A stretch of DNA of 20,452 nucleotides from contig VSNH01000058.1 of the NCBI GenBank assembly GCA_009774215.1, positions 1 through 20,452 on the forward strand, read 5' to 3'. Under the pieces are notes generated by a model that was not told where the DNA came from, searched no databases, and worked only from the letters and a program-made list of their open reading frames with translations. Positions 6,925 through 15,070 of this stretch are shown in pieces. The translations under genes were made by a program, and so were the position numbers. Each line of letters opens with the position of its first letter. The stretch's first letter is position 1. The stretch is from Lachnospiraceae bacterium (GTDB lineage Bacteria; Bacillota; Clostridia; Lachnospirales; Lachnospiraceae).

Positions 6925-6985
6925 GTGGCTGTCCGAACCGATTTACAATGCCCGGATGGCGTATGCAGTGAGTGGCGGATATAAA

Positions 6986-7027
6986 ACAGGGAGAGTCCTG
7001 TAGCGGATTCTCCCTGTCTGAATTTTT
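6986..7027 (+). terminator. Terminator between convergent GT2 and PAP2 genes
   Basis: A 9-bp perfect inverted repeat, ACAGGGAGA (6986-6994) with TCTCCCTGT (7009-7017), is followed after four bases by TTTTT. It ends the GT2 transcript and may also slow readthrough from the opposite strand. Confidence 0.7.
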
Positions 7028-7059
7028 AATGATAATTTTTCTAAGCAGCCCGGCCGTGA

Positions 7060-7758
7060 TTAAACAAGTGTGCCCGGCTTCTGCTTCCGTCTGCGATGCA
7101 GGCCGTGGTAGAAATTGAGAAGCACGTCGGAGCGGTATACAATGCCGTACATGACAGCCGCCATGATAAACGCAGTGGTCACGTCAAATACGGAGTGCTG
7201 TTTGATAAACATGGTTGATAAAATAATCGAGACACACAAAACAAACGAGCAGGCCCGAATTCCCTTTTTCTTTTCCAGCCGTGCACTCTTCATAACTGCG
7301 ATGTGGCAGCCGAGAGAGTTGTACACATGGATGCTGGGCCAGAGATTCGTCGGTGTGTCTGCGCGGTAGAGCGAAGACACCAGCCTCGTACAGAAATTAT
7401 CTCTCGGCATAACGATGGGGCGCAGATCATGTCCGTTCGGCCAGAGGGTACTGACAATCAAAAAAACGGTCATTCCCGTAAACAGGAAGGTACATGCCCT
7501 GAAATAGTCATCCTTATCCCGGAAGAAGAAGTAGATTACGACCACTGCCACATAAGCGAACCACAGCAGGTAAGGGATGACAAACGCTTCACAGAAGGGA
7601 ATGAGATCATCCGGGCTGAAATGAATCAGCCGATAGTGGCTTGTCACGGTTTTCTCCAGATGGGTAAACCACAGCATATATATGATTCCGTAGAGGGCAA
7701 GCGGCAGCGCATGTCTGTACTTTTGCCAGATAGTTACAAGTTTTTGTTTCGTATTCAT
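7060..7758 (-). CDS. PAP2-superfamily membrane phosphatase
   Basis: A 232-residue integral membrane protein with about five or six hydrophobic segments (for example ALPLALYGIIYMLWF, YLLWFAYVAVVVIYFFF, TFLFTGMTVFLIVSTLW). The PAP2 motifs are present in shortened form: NLWPSIHVYNSL with the Ser and His of motif C2, and STMFIKQHSVFDV with the His and Asp of motif C3. The N-terminal KX6RP motif is not clear. PAP2 enzymes act on lipid phosphates at the membrane, and related proteins transfer phospholipid head groups. The frame extends to 7818, but the promoter found at 7824-7851 would start RNA at about that base. AAAAAAGGAAC (7767-7777 read on the minus strand) lies nine bases before the ATG at 7758, so that start is preferred. 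The substrate is unknown. It is convergent with the GT2 gene and divergent from glyA. Confidence 0.82.
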   Translation of the reverse strand: MNTKQKLVTIWQKYRHALPLALYGIIYMLWFTHLEKTVTSHYRLIHFSPDDLIPFCEAFVIPYLLWFAYVAVVVIYFFFRDKDDYFRACTFLFTGMTVFLIVSTLWPNGHDLRPIVMPRDNFCTRLVSSLYRADTPTNLWPSIHVYNSLGCHIAVMKSARLEKKKGIRACSFVLCVSIILSTMFIKQHSVFDVTTAFIMAAVMYGIVYRSDVLLNFYHGLHRRRKQKPGTLV

Positions 7759-7823
7759 AATAGCATGTTCCTTTTTTCGATAAGCCTGATTGATTGGGTC
7801 GGTTTTCTCTGTTAACATGATAC

Positions 7824-7851
7824 ATCATAGCAGATTAGGGGAAAAAGTCAA
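7824..7851 (-). promoter_or_regulatory. Promoter of the PAP2 gene
   Basis: Read on the minus strand: TTGACT (7851-7846), a 16-base spacer, TATGAT (7829-7824). The expected start near 7817 gives a leader of about 60 bases to the ATG at 7758 and argues against a start codon at 7818. Confidence 0.65.
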
Positions 7852-7958
7852 AATAAGATTTCCATAAAGATTTCTTAATTTTTCATTAAAATATGTCCAT
7901 TATGCCAAAGATATATTTTTAAGGTACGGGGCGCTGTGGGACGTGTCATAAATTTTGT

Positions 7959-7987
7959 TTGCAATACATAGCATAATACCTTATAAT
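7959..7987 (+). promoter_or_regulatory. Promoter of glyA
   Basis: TTGCAA (7959-7964), a 17-base spacer and a perfect TATAAT (7982-7987). The leader would be about 90 bases. I looked for a glycine or other riboswitch in it and saw none; it is AT-rich with little pairing. Confidence 0.65.
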
Positions 7988-8084
7988 ATTGTCTTGAAAT
8001 TGCCTGTATTTATATAGATATATAAATAGAAGGAAAATTATGAGAGTATAAGGGTGGAAATGATCAGAAAGGCAGGAACGAGGA

Positions 8085-9323
8085 ATGTATTCATTGGATG
8101 AGGTAAGAAATGTTGATCCGGAGATCGCGCAGGCGATTGTAGACGAACAGAACAGACAAAATTCTCATATTGAGCTGATTGCTTCTGAAAACTGGGTGAG
8201 CAAGGCAGTTATGGCGGCTATGGGCAGCCCGCTTACGAACAAGTATGCGGAAGGATATCCCGGTAAGAGATATTACGGCGGCTGCGAGTGCGTAGACGTG
8301 GTGGAGGATCTTGCAAGAGACCGGGCGAAGGAGCTTTTCGGATGCGAGTATGTCAATGTGCAGCCTCACTCCGGCGCACAGGCGAATATGGCGGTCTTTT
8401 TTGCGGTGATGGAGCCGGGCGATACCTTTATGGGTATGAATCTGGATCACGGCGGTCACCTTTCCCACGGTTCACCGGTTAACATGTCCGGCAAGTATTT
8501 CAAGTGTGTGCCTTACGGTGTGAATGACGATGGATTCCTCGATTATGATAATGTGAGAAAAATTGCGCTGGAGTGTAAGCCTAAGATGATTGTGGCAGGA
8601 GCCTCCGCTTATGCCAGAACCATTGACTTTAAGAAATTCAGGGAGATTGCCGATGAGGTCGGCGCGGTGTTGATGGTGGATATCGCGCACATTGCCGGGC
8701 TTGTGGCGACGGGGCTTCATCCGAGCCCGATTCCCTATGCGCATGTGACGACTACCACCACCCACAAGACCCTGCGCGGCCCTCGCGGTGGCATGATTAT
8801 GTCCAGCCAGGAGGTGGCGGATCAATATAACTTTAACAAGGCGATTTTCCCGGGCATCCAGGGAGGACCGCTTATGCACGTGATCGCGGCGAAGGCGGTG
8901 TGCTTCAAGGAGGCGCTGTCTGACGATTTCAAGGTTTACATGAAGAATGTGGCAGATAATGCGCAGGCGCTCTGCAAAGCGTTGCAGGCGCGTGATATTA
9001 AGATTGTTTCCGGCGGGACGGACAATCACCTGATGCTGGTTGATCTGACAAACTATGATTTGACAGGAAAGGCTGTGGAGAAGCTGCTCGACGAGGCACA
9101 TATCACGGCTAACAAGAATACCATCCCCAACGATCCGAAGTCTCCTTTTGTGACAAGCGGCATCCGTCTGGGCACGCCCGCGGCTACTTCCCGCGGATTA
9201 AATACGGCGGATATGGAGCAGGTGGCGGAGGCCATTTCCATTGTGATCAAGGAAGGTGAGGCAGGCATCGGCAAGGCGCAGGCTATCATTAAGACATTGA
9301 CAGACAAGTATCCGCTTGTATAG
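8085..9323 (+). CDS. glyA: Serine hydroxymethyltransferase
   Basis: A 412-residue PLP enzyme, of normal length for bacterial GlyA. It interconverts serine plus tetrahydrofolate with glycine plus 5,10-methylene-tetrahydrofolate in the cytosol, supplying one-carbon units. Family signatures are clear: NSHIELIASENWVSKAVMAA, TNKYAEGYPGKRYYGGCE, VNVQPHSGAQANMAVF, DHGGHLSHGSPVNMSGKYF, VDIAHIAGLVA, and the PLP site HVTTTTTHKTLRGPRGGMI with K228 forming the Schiff base. The C-terminal domain includes GTPAATSRGL. AAGGCAGG upstream and AGGA directly before the ATG support the start. No terminator is seen before hom, so glyA, hom and lysC may be read together, although a structured element lies between glyA and hom. 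Nothing is odd in the sequence. Confidence 0.97.
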   Translation: MYSLDEVRNVDPEIAQAIVDEQNRQNSHIELIASENWVSKAVMAAMGSPLTNKYAEGYPGKRYYGGCECVDVVEDLARDRAKELFGCEYVNVQPHSGAQANMAVFFAVMEPGDTFMGMNLDHGGHLSHGSPVNMSGKYFKCVPYGVNDDGFLDYDNVRKIALECKPKMIVAGASAYARTIDFKKFREIADEVGAVLMVDIAHIAGLVATGLHPSPIPYAHVTTTTTHKTLRGPRGGMIMSSQEVADQYNFNKAIFPGIQGGPLMHVIAAKAVCFKEALSDDFKVYMKNVADNAQALCKALQARDIKIVSGGTDNHLMLVDLTNYDLTGKAVEKLLDEAHITANKNTIPNDPKSPFVTSGIRLGTPAATSRGLNTADMEQVAEAISIVIKEGEAGIGKAQAIIKTLTDKYPLV

Positions 9324-9324
9324 C

Positions 9325-9431
9325 AGAGTGAAAAGAATTTCTAAAACTCGGCAGCAGAGGCTGTCTCGTTAAGAAGATCCAGGAGTCGCTTTGCAACTCC
9401 CTTTCACTCGGGAGAATGCTCTGCATTGTCC
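9325..9431 (+). repeat. Structured intergenic element, copy 2
   Basis: The closing helix is GAGTGAAA (9326-9333) with TTTCACTC (9402-9409). The inner hairpin is CAGC-agag-GCTG (9352-9363). An extra hairpin, GGAGT (9382-9386) with ACTCC (9396-9400), is absent from copy 1. It is followed by the GGAGAATGC (9411-9419) hairpin with GCATTGTCC (9423-9431), one mismatch. The order of parts matches 3874-3970. Relative to copy 1, two positions of the closing helix differ and both partners have changed to keep pairing. It lies between glyA and hom. Confidence 0.7.
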
Positions 9432-9471
9432 TGCAATGATTTACATGGCAAATACACAACGGAGGATAACA

Positions 9472-10677
9472 ATGATTCAAATAGCGGTTTTGGGATACGG
9501 CACCGTGGGAAGCGGCGTCGTGGAAGTGATTGAGACGAATAAGACGGATATCAATAAGAAGGCGGCAGAGGTTTTAGCAGTCAAATATATCCTGGATCTG
9601 CGGGATTTTCCAGGGGATCCTTACGAGAGCAAGGTTGTACATGACTTCAATATGATTCTGAACGACCCGGAGGTGAAGATCATCTGTGAGACCATGGGCG
9701 GCACGAAACCGGCTTATGATTTTACAAAGCAGGCGCTGCTTCTTGGGAAGAGCGTTTGTACCTCCAATAAGGAGCTTGTAGCGGCTCACGGGCCGGAGCT
9801 TATAAAAATCGCGAAGGAGAATCACTGTAACTATCTCTTTGAAGCCAGTGTGGGCGGAGGCATCCCGATTATCCGCCCCCTCAACTATTCCCTGACGGCG
9901 GAGCATATCGACGGCATCACGGGTATATTAAACGGAACAACCAACTACATTCTGACGAAGATGGACAGGGAAGGCGCTGATTTTGAGGATGTCCTGAAGG
10001 AAGCGCAGGATAAGGGCTATGCGGAGCGGAATCCCGAAGCCGACGTGGAAGGCTATGATGCCTGCCGTAAGATCGCCATTCTCTCGTCCCTGATGTCCGG
10101 CAAAAATGTGTGTTACGAAGATATCTACACAGAGGGAATCACGAAGATTTCCTCGGCAGATTTTATGTATGCAAAGCAGATGAACAAATCCATCAAGCTG
10201 TTGGCTTTAAGCAGGGATACGCAGGAAGGTTTCTTTGCCATGGTTGCGCCCTTCCTGATTTCCAGGGAGCATCCGCTTTACAGTGTAAACGACGTGTTCA
10301 ACGCGGTGTATGTGCACGGAAATATGTTGGGTGACTCCATGTATTATGGCCGCGGAGCAGGGAAGCTGCCGACGGCCAGCGCGGTGGTCTCCGATGTGGT
10401 GGACTGCGCGAGACATCAGGGGAAGACCATCATGTGCTTCTGGGATGAGGAAAAAGTGGAGGTCGCGGATGTGGCGCGTGCGCGAAGGAAATTTTTTGTC
10501 AGGATATCAGCGGATAAGCGGGAGGCGGCGATGGCGGCCTTCGGCGCGTTGGCGGAGGTGAACGTGGGCCTTTTGAAAGAGTTCGGGTTTATGACGCAGG
10601 AGATGACCGAGAAGGAATTTGAAGAGAAGATTGAAAAAATAGGCGGATGCATCAACAGAATCCGAATCATGGCATAG
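9472..10677 (+). CDS. hom: Homoserine dehydrogenase
   Basis: A 401-residue cytosolic enzyme that reduces aspartate semialdehyde to homoserine with NAD(P)H, the branch point to threonine and methionine. The N-terminal Rossmann motif is IAVLGYGTVGSGV (from residue 4). The central catalytic region has CTSNKELVAAHG, EASVGGGIPIIRPL, GITGILNGTTNYILTKM and DVEGYDACRKIAIL. The C-terminal 75 residues (FFVRISADKREAAMAAFGAL and onward) are a short ACT-like regulatory domain, slightly smaller than in 430-residue homologues, so threonine feedback is possible. The frame is open from 9391, but GGAGG at 9461-9465 six bases before ATG 9472, and the canonical N-terminus, fix the start. lysC begins 14 bases after its stop, so the two are cotranscribed. 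Confidence 0.96.
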   Translation: MIQIAVLGYGTVGSGVVEVIETNKTDINKKAAEVLAVKYILDLRDFPGDPYESKVVHDFNMILNDPEVKIICETMGGTKPAYDFTKQALLLGKSVCTSNKELVAAHGPELIKIAKENHCNYLFEASVGGGIPIIRPLNYSLTAEHIDGITGILNGTTNYILTKMDREGADFEDVLKEAQDKGYAERNPEADVEGYDACRKIAILSSLMSGKNVCYEDIYTEGITKISSADFMYAKQMNKSIKLLALSRDTQEGFFAMVAPFLISREHPLYSVNDVFNAVYVHGNMLGDSMYYGRGAGKLPTASAVVSDVVDCARHQGKTIMCFWDEEKVEVADVARARRKFFVRISADKREAAMAAFGALAEVNVGLLKEFGFMTQEMTEKEFEEKIEKIGGCINRIRIMA

Positions 10678-10691
10678 CAGGGGGAAAAGAC

Positions 10692-12011
10692 ATGAACAAG
10701 GTAGTTAAATTCGGCGGGAGTTCTCTGGCGAGCGCGGAGCAGTTTAAAAAGGTAGGTGCGATTATCCGCGCAGACAGGGAACGGAAATTTGTGGTGCCTT
10801 CCGCGCCCGGCAAGAGATCGTCGGACGACACGAAGGTCACGGATATGCTTTACGCCTGTTATGAGCTGGCGGAACAGGGAAAGGATTTCACGGCGCAGCT
10901 GCAGGCCATCAAGGACAGATATCAGGAAATCATAGACGGTCTGGAGCTGAAGCTTTCCTTGGATAAGGAGTTTAAGGGCATTGAGAAAAACTTCAAGGAG
11001 AAGGCCGGTTCCGATTACGCAGCCTCCCGCGGCGAATACTTAAATGGCATTATTATGGCGAAATATCTCGGCTATGAGTTTGTGGACGCGGCTACGGTGA
11101 TTCGTTTTAAGACGGACGGCGAGCACGACGCGGAGCTGACAAACCAACTTCTGCGGGAGCGTCTGTCGGGCGTGGAGTCGGCTGTAATCCCCGGATTTTA
11201 CGGCGCCTATGAGGACGGAAGGGTAAAGACCTTTTCCAGAGGCGGATCCGATATTACAGGTTCCATTGTGGCCAGGGCGATCAAGGCGAATGTGTATGAG
11301 AACTGGACGGATGTTTCGGGTGTGCTGGTTGCCGATCCGCGTATTATCTACAAGCCGGAAGGTGTGGAGACGATTACATACAGGGAGCTTCGGGAGCTTG
11401 CTTACATGGGATTTTCCGTTCTGCACGAGGACGCTATCTTCCCGGTAAGGAGCGAGGGGATTCCGATCAATATCCGCAATACCAACGCGCCGGACGACAA
11501 TGGCACATGGATTGTGGAGAGCACCTGCCAGAAATCAAAATATGTGATTACCGGTATCGCAGGAAAAAAGGGTTTCTGCGCGGTCAATATCGAAAAGGAA
11601 ATGATGAACTCGGAAATCGGGTTTGGGAGAAAGGTGCTGCAGGCTTTCGAGGAGAATGAGATTTCCTTTGAGCATGTGCCCTCCGGTATCGATACCATGA
11701 CGGTGTTTGTGCATCAGGATGAGTTCATGCACAAGGAACAGAAGGTGGTTTCCGGCATCCACAGGCTGGCGGATCCGGATTCCATCGACATAGAGGCCGA
11801 CCTCGCGCTGATTGCGGTGGTGGGACGCGGCATGAAATCTACACGCGGTACGGCGGGGAGGATATTTTCCGCATTGGCCCATGCCAACGTCAATGTCAAG
11901 ATGATCGACCAGGGCTCCAGCGAGTTGAATATTATTATCGGCGTGGCGAATGCCGACTTTGAGACGGCGATTAAGGCGATTTACGATATTTTTGTGATTT
12001 CCCAGATTTAA
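10692..12011 (+). CDS. lysC: Aspartate kinase
   Basis: A 439-residue enzyme that phosphorylates aspartate, the first step toward lysine, threonine and methionine. The kinase domain opens with MNKVVKFGGSSLAS and includes VPSAPGKRSSDDTKVTDML, SRGGSDITGSIVARAI (SRGGSD at 182-187) and NWTDVSGVLVADPR. Two ACT domains follow from about residue 300: GIAGKKGFCAVNIEKEMMNS, SFEHVPSGIDTMTVFV, then LALIAVVGRGMKSTRGTAGR and NVKMIDQGSSELNIIIGV. These are the usual sites for lysine/threonine feedback. The frame runs from 10647 inside hom, but the GGGG run just before AAAAGAC and the conserved N-terminus choose ATG 10692. No lysine riboswitch is possible in the 14-base gap, so control must come from upstream or through the ACT domains. 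Confidence 0.96.
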   Translation: MNKVVKFGGSSLASAEQFKKVGAIIRADRERKFVVPSAPGKRSSDDTKVTDMLYACYELAEQGKDFTAQLQAIKDRYQEIIDGLELKLSLDKEFKGIEKNFKEKAGSDYAASRGEYLNGIIMAKYLGYEFVDAATVIRFKTDGEHDAELTNQLLRERLSGVESAVIPGFYGAYEDGRVKTFSRGGSDITGSIVARAIKANVYENWTDVSGVLVADPRIIYKPEGVETITYRELRELAYMGFSVLHEDAIFPVRSEGIPINIRNTNAPDDNGTWIVESTCQKSKYVITGIAGKKGFCAVNIEKEMMNSEIGFGRKVLQAFEENEISFEHVPSGIDTMTVFVHQDEFMHKEQKVVSGIHRLADPDSIDIEADLALIAVVGRGMKSTRGTAGRIFSALAHANVNVKMIDQGSSELNIIIGVANADFETAIKAIYDIFVISQI

Positions 12012-12040
12012 AATATGTAAATATGGCTAGAATGTATTCT

Positions 12041-12078
12041 AAAAAGGACAAAAAAATTGTTTATTTTTTGTCCTTTTT
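12041..12078 (+). terminator. Terminator after lysC
   Basis: A 15-bp perfect inverted repeat pairs 12041-12055 with 12064-12078. The GGAC core is flanked by A runs on one side and T runs on the other, with an 8-base loop. It ends in five T. The stem has few GC pairs. Confidence 0.75.
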
Positions 12079-12079
12079 A

Positions 12080-12088
12080 TGCTAAAAT
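12080..12088 (+). promoter_or_regulatory. Extended -10 promoter of the hydrogenase-like gene
   Basis: TGC-TAAAAT directly after the lysC terminator is an extended -10 element, embedded in the same TTTTTATGCTA block as the promoter at 5821. No good -35 is present because that space is the terminator arm. The ribosome site TTTGGAGGG is at 12136-12143. Confidence 0.4.
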
Positions 12089-12148
12089 AACAAATATATT
12101 GTACAAATAGCATAAACAAAAACATGATTATTAACTTTGGAGGGTACG

Positions 12149-14101
12149 ATGGCCAATCAACCGTTGGAGGCGTTGGTGTATACTAACGACAATTGCGTAG
12201 GATGTAACAAGTGTATTTCCGCATGTCCTGTGCTGACGGCAAACCGTGCGGTAGAGGAAAAGGGAAAGAATAAGATTATTGTGGATGGCAGCCAATGCAT
12301 CAGCTGCGGCGCATGCTTTGATGCCTGCGCGCATGATGCAAGAAGTTATTATGATGACACGGAGCGCTTTTTCGAGGACTTAAAGAAGGGGGAGAAGATA
12401 TCCCTTCTGCTTGCACCGGCATTTCTTGCTAATTATCCGAGAGAGTATGCTGCGGTTTTGGGTGGATTGAAAAAGCTCGGCGTAAACCGTATTATCAGCA
12501 TCAGCTTTGGCGCGGATATCACGACTTGGGGATATGTCAAATATATAACGGAGCACAATTTTACAGGAGGCATTTCACAGCCTTGTCCTGCGGTGGTGGG
12601 TTACATAGAGAAGTATCTTCCTGAACTGCTTCCCAGTCTGATGCCGGTGCATTCCCCTATGATGTGCGGCGCGATCTATGTGAAGAAATATATGAAGGTG
12701 CCTGACAAGCTTGCTTTTATCAGTCCCTGTATTGCGAAGAAGAACGAGATTGACGATCCTAACTGTGGCGGATATGTGTCCTATAATGTGACATTTGATC
12801 ATCTGATGAAATATGTGAGGGAACACAACATTTCCGGGCCTGCAGTGACGGATGAAATCGAGTATGGCTTGGGATCCATTTATCCCATGCCGGGCGGCTT
12901 AAAGGAGAACGTTTACTGGTTCTGCGGTGAGGATATCTTTATCAGGCAGATTGAGGGCGAGAAACACGCCTATGAGTTCCTGAGCGATTATAAGAGAAGA
13001 GTGCTCGGCAAGAAAGAACTGCCGTTTATGGTGGATGCGCTCAACTGTGCCAAGGGATGTATTTACGGCCCGGGTGTGGAGGATGAGAAGACGAAATCAG
13101 ACGATACACTCTATGAGCTGCAGAGGATCAGGGAAGCCAGCAAGAAGAACGATAAGCGGCATGCTTTCAGCAAGAACCTGACCCCGAAGCAGAGACTTGC
13201 CAGACTTAACAAGCAGTTTGCGGAATTGGATATCAATGATTTCATCAGACGATATACGGATAAATCATTGATGGTGACTGCCAAGAAGGCAAGTCCCGCT
13301 GAATTGGATGAGATTTTCGTTTCCATGGACAAGCGCACGGATGCGGAGCGCAGCATCAACTGTTCCGCCTGTGGATACGACACCTGTAAGAAGATGGCGA
13401 CGGCGGTTCACAACGGCTGCAATAACATCTGCAACTGCATTCAGTTTGTCAAGGGCGAGGTGGAGAAGGAGAGCGAGGTTGCCAGAACAATGGCTTCCGA
13501 AGTGGAGCAGAAGAACGCTGAGCTTCAGACAAAGAATGAAAAAATTGCGGAGCTGATTGCGGAAGTGCAGGTGGACTTTGACAGTCTGGATATTTCCATC
13601 AGCGAAATGTCGGAAGGCAATAACAGCAATGCGGAGGAGAGCACAGGCATTTCGGCATCCATGAGCGATGTGGTGAATTTCTGCGACCAGTTGAACGAGG
13701 CGCTCGGGAAGATTCAGAGCCTGCTCGTGAAGCTGGAAGAAAACAATGAGGAAATCACGAATGTGGCGGAGGAAACGAACCTCCTTGCATTGAATGCGAG
13801 TATTGAGGCGGCCAGAGCCGGGGAATCCGGGCGGGGCTTTGCCATCATTGCCGAGAATATCAAGAAACTGGCAGATTCCTCGAAGGATACGGCCAGCGAC
13901 TCCGATGCCAATAAGGAACAGATACAGACGGCTATCTCAGATCTTCTGACAGATGCGAAGAAACTGATCAGCGTCATTGACGGCGTGAATCTGCGTGTGA
14001 CAAATCTGGCGGCTTCCACGGAGGAGATTGCGGCATCGGCTGACATGGTGAGCACGATCTCCAGTGATCTGAAAGATAAGCTCGCGGAGTTGAACAGATA
14101 G
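12149..14101 (+). CDS. Ferredoxin / [FeFe]-hydrogenase-like / chemoreceptor fusion (putative sensor)
   Basis: A 650-residue soluble protein. Two [4Fe-4S] ferredoxin motifs come first (C16, C19, C22, C26 and C50, C53, C56, C60). The hydrogenase large-subunit domain covers roughly residues 75-340. The four H-cluster ligand cysteines are kept: C146 in QPCPA, C194 in SPCIAKKNE, and C300 and C304 in NCAKGC. The TSCCP proton-relay Cys is replaced by Pro. A third Cys-rich iron-sulfur motif (C405, C408, C413: NCSACGYDTC) is followed by a coiled coil and an MCP signalling domain with the hairpin tip EETNLLALNASIEAARAG-E. There is no transmembrane segment. This matches sensory group C hydrogenases linked to chemoreceptors, so a redox or H2 signal to CheA/CheW is the likely role. 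The frame extends to TTG 12137, but GGAGG at 12139-12143 sets ATG 12149. Confidence 0.88.
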   Translation: MANQPLEALVYTNDNCVGCNKCISACPVLTANRAVEEKGKNKIIVDGSQCISCGACFDACAHDARSYYDDTERFFEDLKKGEKISLLLAPAFLANYPREYAAVLGGLKKLGVNRIISISFGADITTWGYVKYITEHNFTGGISQPCPAVVGYIEKYLPELLPSLMPVHSPMMCGAIYVKKYMKVPDKLAFISPCIAKKNEIDDPNCGGYVSYNVTFDHLMKYVREHNISGPAVTDEIEYGLGSIYPMPGGLKENVYWFCGEDIFIRQIEGEKHAYEFLSDYKRRVLGKKELPFMVDALNCAKGCIYGPGVEDEKTKSDDTLYELQRIREASKKNDKRHAFSKNLTPKQRLARLNKQFAELDINDFIRRYTDKSLMVTAKKASPAELDEIFVSMDKRTDAERSINCSACGYDTCKKMATAVHNGCNNICNCIQFVKGEVEKESEVARTMASEVEQKNAELQTKNEKIAELIAEVQVDFDSLDISISEMSEGNNSNAEESTGISASMSDVVNFCDQLNEALGKIQSLLVKLEENNEEITNVAEETNLLALNASIEAARAGESGRGFAIIAENIKKLADSSKDTASDSDANKEQIQTAISDLLTDAKKLISVIDGVNLRVTNLAASTEEIAASADMVSTISSDLKDKLAELNR

Positions 14102-14122
14102 ACATGATAATACAATAAAAGA

Positions 14123-14154
14123 AAAGGACCGGGGTTTTATAAGCTCCGGTCTTT
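14123..14154. terminator. Bidirectional terminator between convergent genes
   Basis: GACCGGGG (14127-14134) pairs with CTCCGGTC (14144-14151) with one G-T pair. It is flanked by an AAAAG run on the left and CTTTCT on the right, so it can serve both the sensor gene and the LUD gene. Confidence 0.65.
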
Positions 14155-14174
14155 CTGTATGTACACGCTTTTCG

Positions 14175-14810
14175 TTAATAGCCCAGTTCTTCGCCCACGA
14201 GGTAGACTTTGATTCTGCCCGGATGCATACTCCTCCTTGTCACGACAACCTGACAGCAGAAGCACTCCGGGGAAAGGCAGTCGTGGCAGACACCCGTCGC
14301 TGCGCAGGGGAGATTCCGCTCCAAACGGATTGCGTTGGCGGGAGAGGCCATGGTCCTGACTCTGGCGACACCGCTTTCTGCGTCGGGAACAACCTTATTC
14401 ATGCCAGCTATTATGATAACGTTGGAAGGACCCTGAATCAGACAGGCGACACGGTTGCCGTTGCCGTCAATATTAATGAGTTCACCGTCTAAAGTGATGG
14501 CGTTGGTGCTCATAAGAAAATAGTCGGCGAGCACGGTTCTGGCGTAAATTTGGCGCGATTCTTCCGGTGTTTTCGCAGCGCTGCGATCAAGCAGTTCATA
14601 GGAGCCGCCGTGAATAGCGTCCATCAGACCGCATTCCTTCAAAGTCTCGCTGCCGCCCCAGCCGATCATTGCGCCGGAAGGCATTTCAGAGAGAATCGCC
14701 TCGACACAGTCCGATGCCGTCTCAAAGTAATGCCCTTCCATATTTCTCTTTTCCAGATTTTTAATAATGGTTTCCGCCTGTCTGGCCAGTGCAGTTTTTT
14801 TAGGTGTCAT
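14175..14810 (-). CDS. LUD-domain protein (lactate utilization family, DUF162)
   Basis: A 211-residue protein of the LutC/YkgG-like LUD family. The N-terminus is helical (ALARQAETIIKNLEKRNMEG, then HYFETASDCVEAILSEMPSG). The core holds IGWGGSETLKECGLM, TPEESRQIYARTVLADYFLM, STNAITLDGELINIDGNGNR and NVIIIAGMNKVVPDAESGVA, the usual LUD signature. The C-terminus is a Cys-rich segment (CAATGVCHDCLSPECFCC) common in clostridial members, possibly a metal or iron-sulfur site. LutC proteins help oxidise lactate together with iron-sulfur partners LutA/LutB. No such partners are visible here, so a role in lactate use is not shown. GGAGGAAT lies seven bases before the ATG on the minus strand. A TGATACAAT extended -10 on the minus strand (14863-14855) is the likely promoter. 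Confidence 0.88.
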   Translation of the reverse strand: MTPKKTALARQAETIIKNLEKRNMEGHYFETASDCVEAILSEMPSGAMIGWGGSETLKECGLMDAIHGGSYELLDRSAAKTPEESRQIYARTVLADYFLMSTNAITLDGELINIDGNGNRVACLIQGPSNVIIIAGMNKVVPDAESGVARVRTMASPANAIRLERNLPCAATGVCHDCLSPECFCCQVVVTRRSMHPGRIKVYLVGEELGY

Positions 14811-14854
14811 ATGTATTCCTCCAAATCCATAAGATCGTATTTTAGTCTTTTCTT

Positions 14855-14863
14855 ATTGTATCA
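14855..14863 (-). promoter_or_regulatory. Extended -10 promoter of the LUD gene
   Basis: Minus-strand TGA-TACAAT (14863-14855) with a weak TTGCGC -35 at an 18-base spacing. The leader to the ATG at 14810 is about 40 bases. Confidence 0.45.
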
Positions 14864-14941
14864 CTCCGTCTTGGGGCGGCGCAAGCGGAGAATTGGCATC
14901 AGACGGGCATTTTGGCGCTGGTTCCGACAGTGCATGGCGCA

Positions 14942-15005
14942 AGTGTGAAAAGAAACGTCTGATTTTACACTTTAAATTGACGGTCAATTTGCAAATATAT
15001 ATAAT
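14942..15005 (+). promoter_or_regulatory. Upstream promoter P1 with overlapping palindromes
   Basis: TTGACG (14977-14982), a 17-base spacer and a perfect TATAAT (15000-15005). The -35 sits inside a 17-base palindrome, AAATTGAC-G-GTCAATTT (14974-14990). Another inverted repeat, AGTGTGAAA (14942-14950) with TTTTACACT (14963-14971), lies just before it. This is a typical operator arrangement for a dimeric repressor or activator. The stretch 14864-14941 shows nothing I can name. Confidence 0.6.
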
Positions 15006-15070
15006 AAAATGAGAAAACAATATACGAAATAGAATAAAGTAAAAAAATTAAAAAAATTTCAAAAAATGTG

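Noticed and set aside
7988..8084. Riboswitch in the glyA leader
   Set aside because: The leader is short and AT-rich without paired conserved cores such as those of glycine or folate-type riboswitches.
10678..10691. Lysine riboswitch ahead of lysC
   Set aside because: Only 14 bases separate hom and lysC, far too short for an L-box.
12074..12089. TTTTTATGCTA block shared with 5816-5831 as a regulon motif
   Set aside because: The shared part is mostly an extended -10 promoter core after T-rich sequence, which can recur without a common regulator.
14223..14948. Plus-strand open frames of 89 and 132 codons
   Set aside because: They lie opposite the LUD gene, whose protein matches its family along its complete length.
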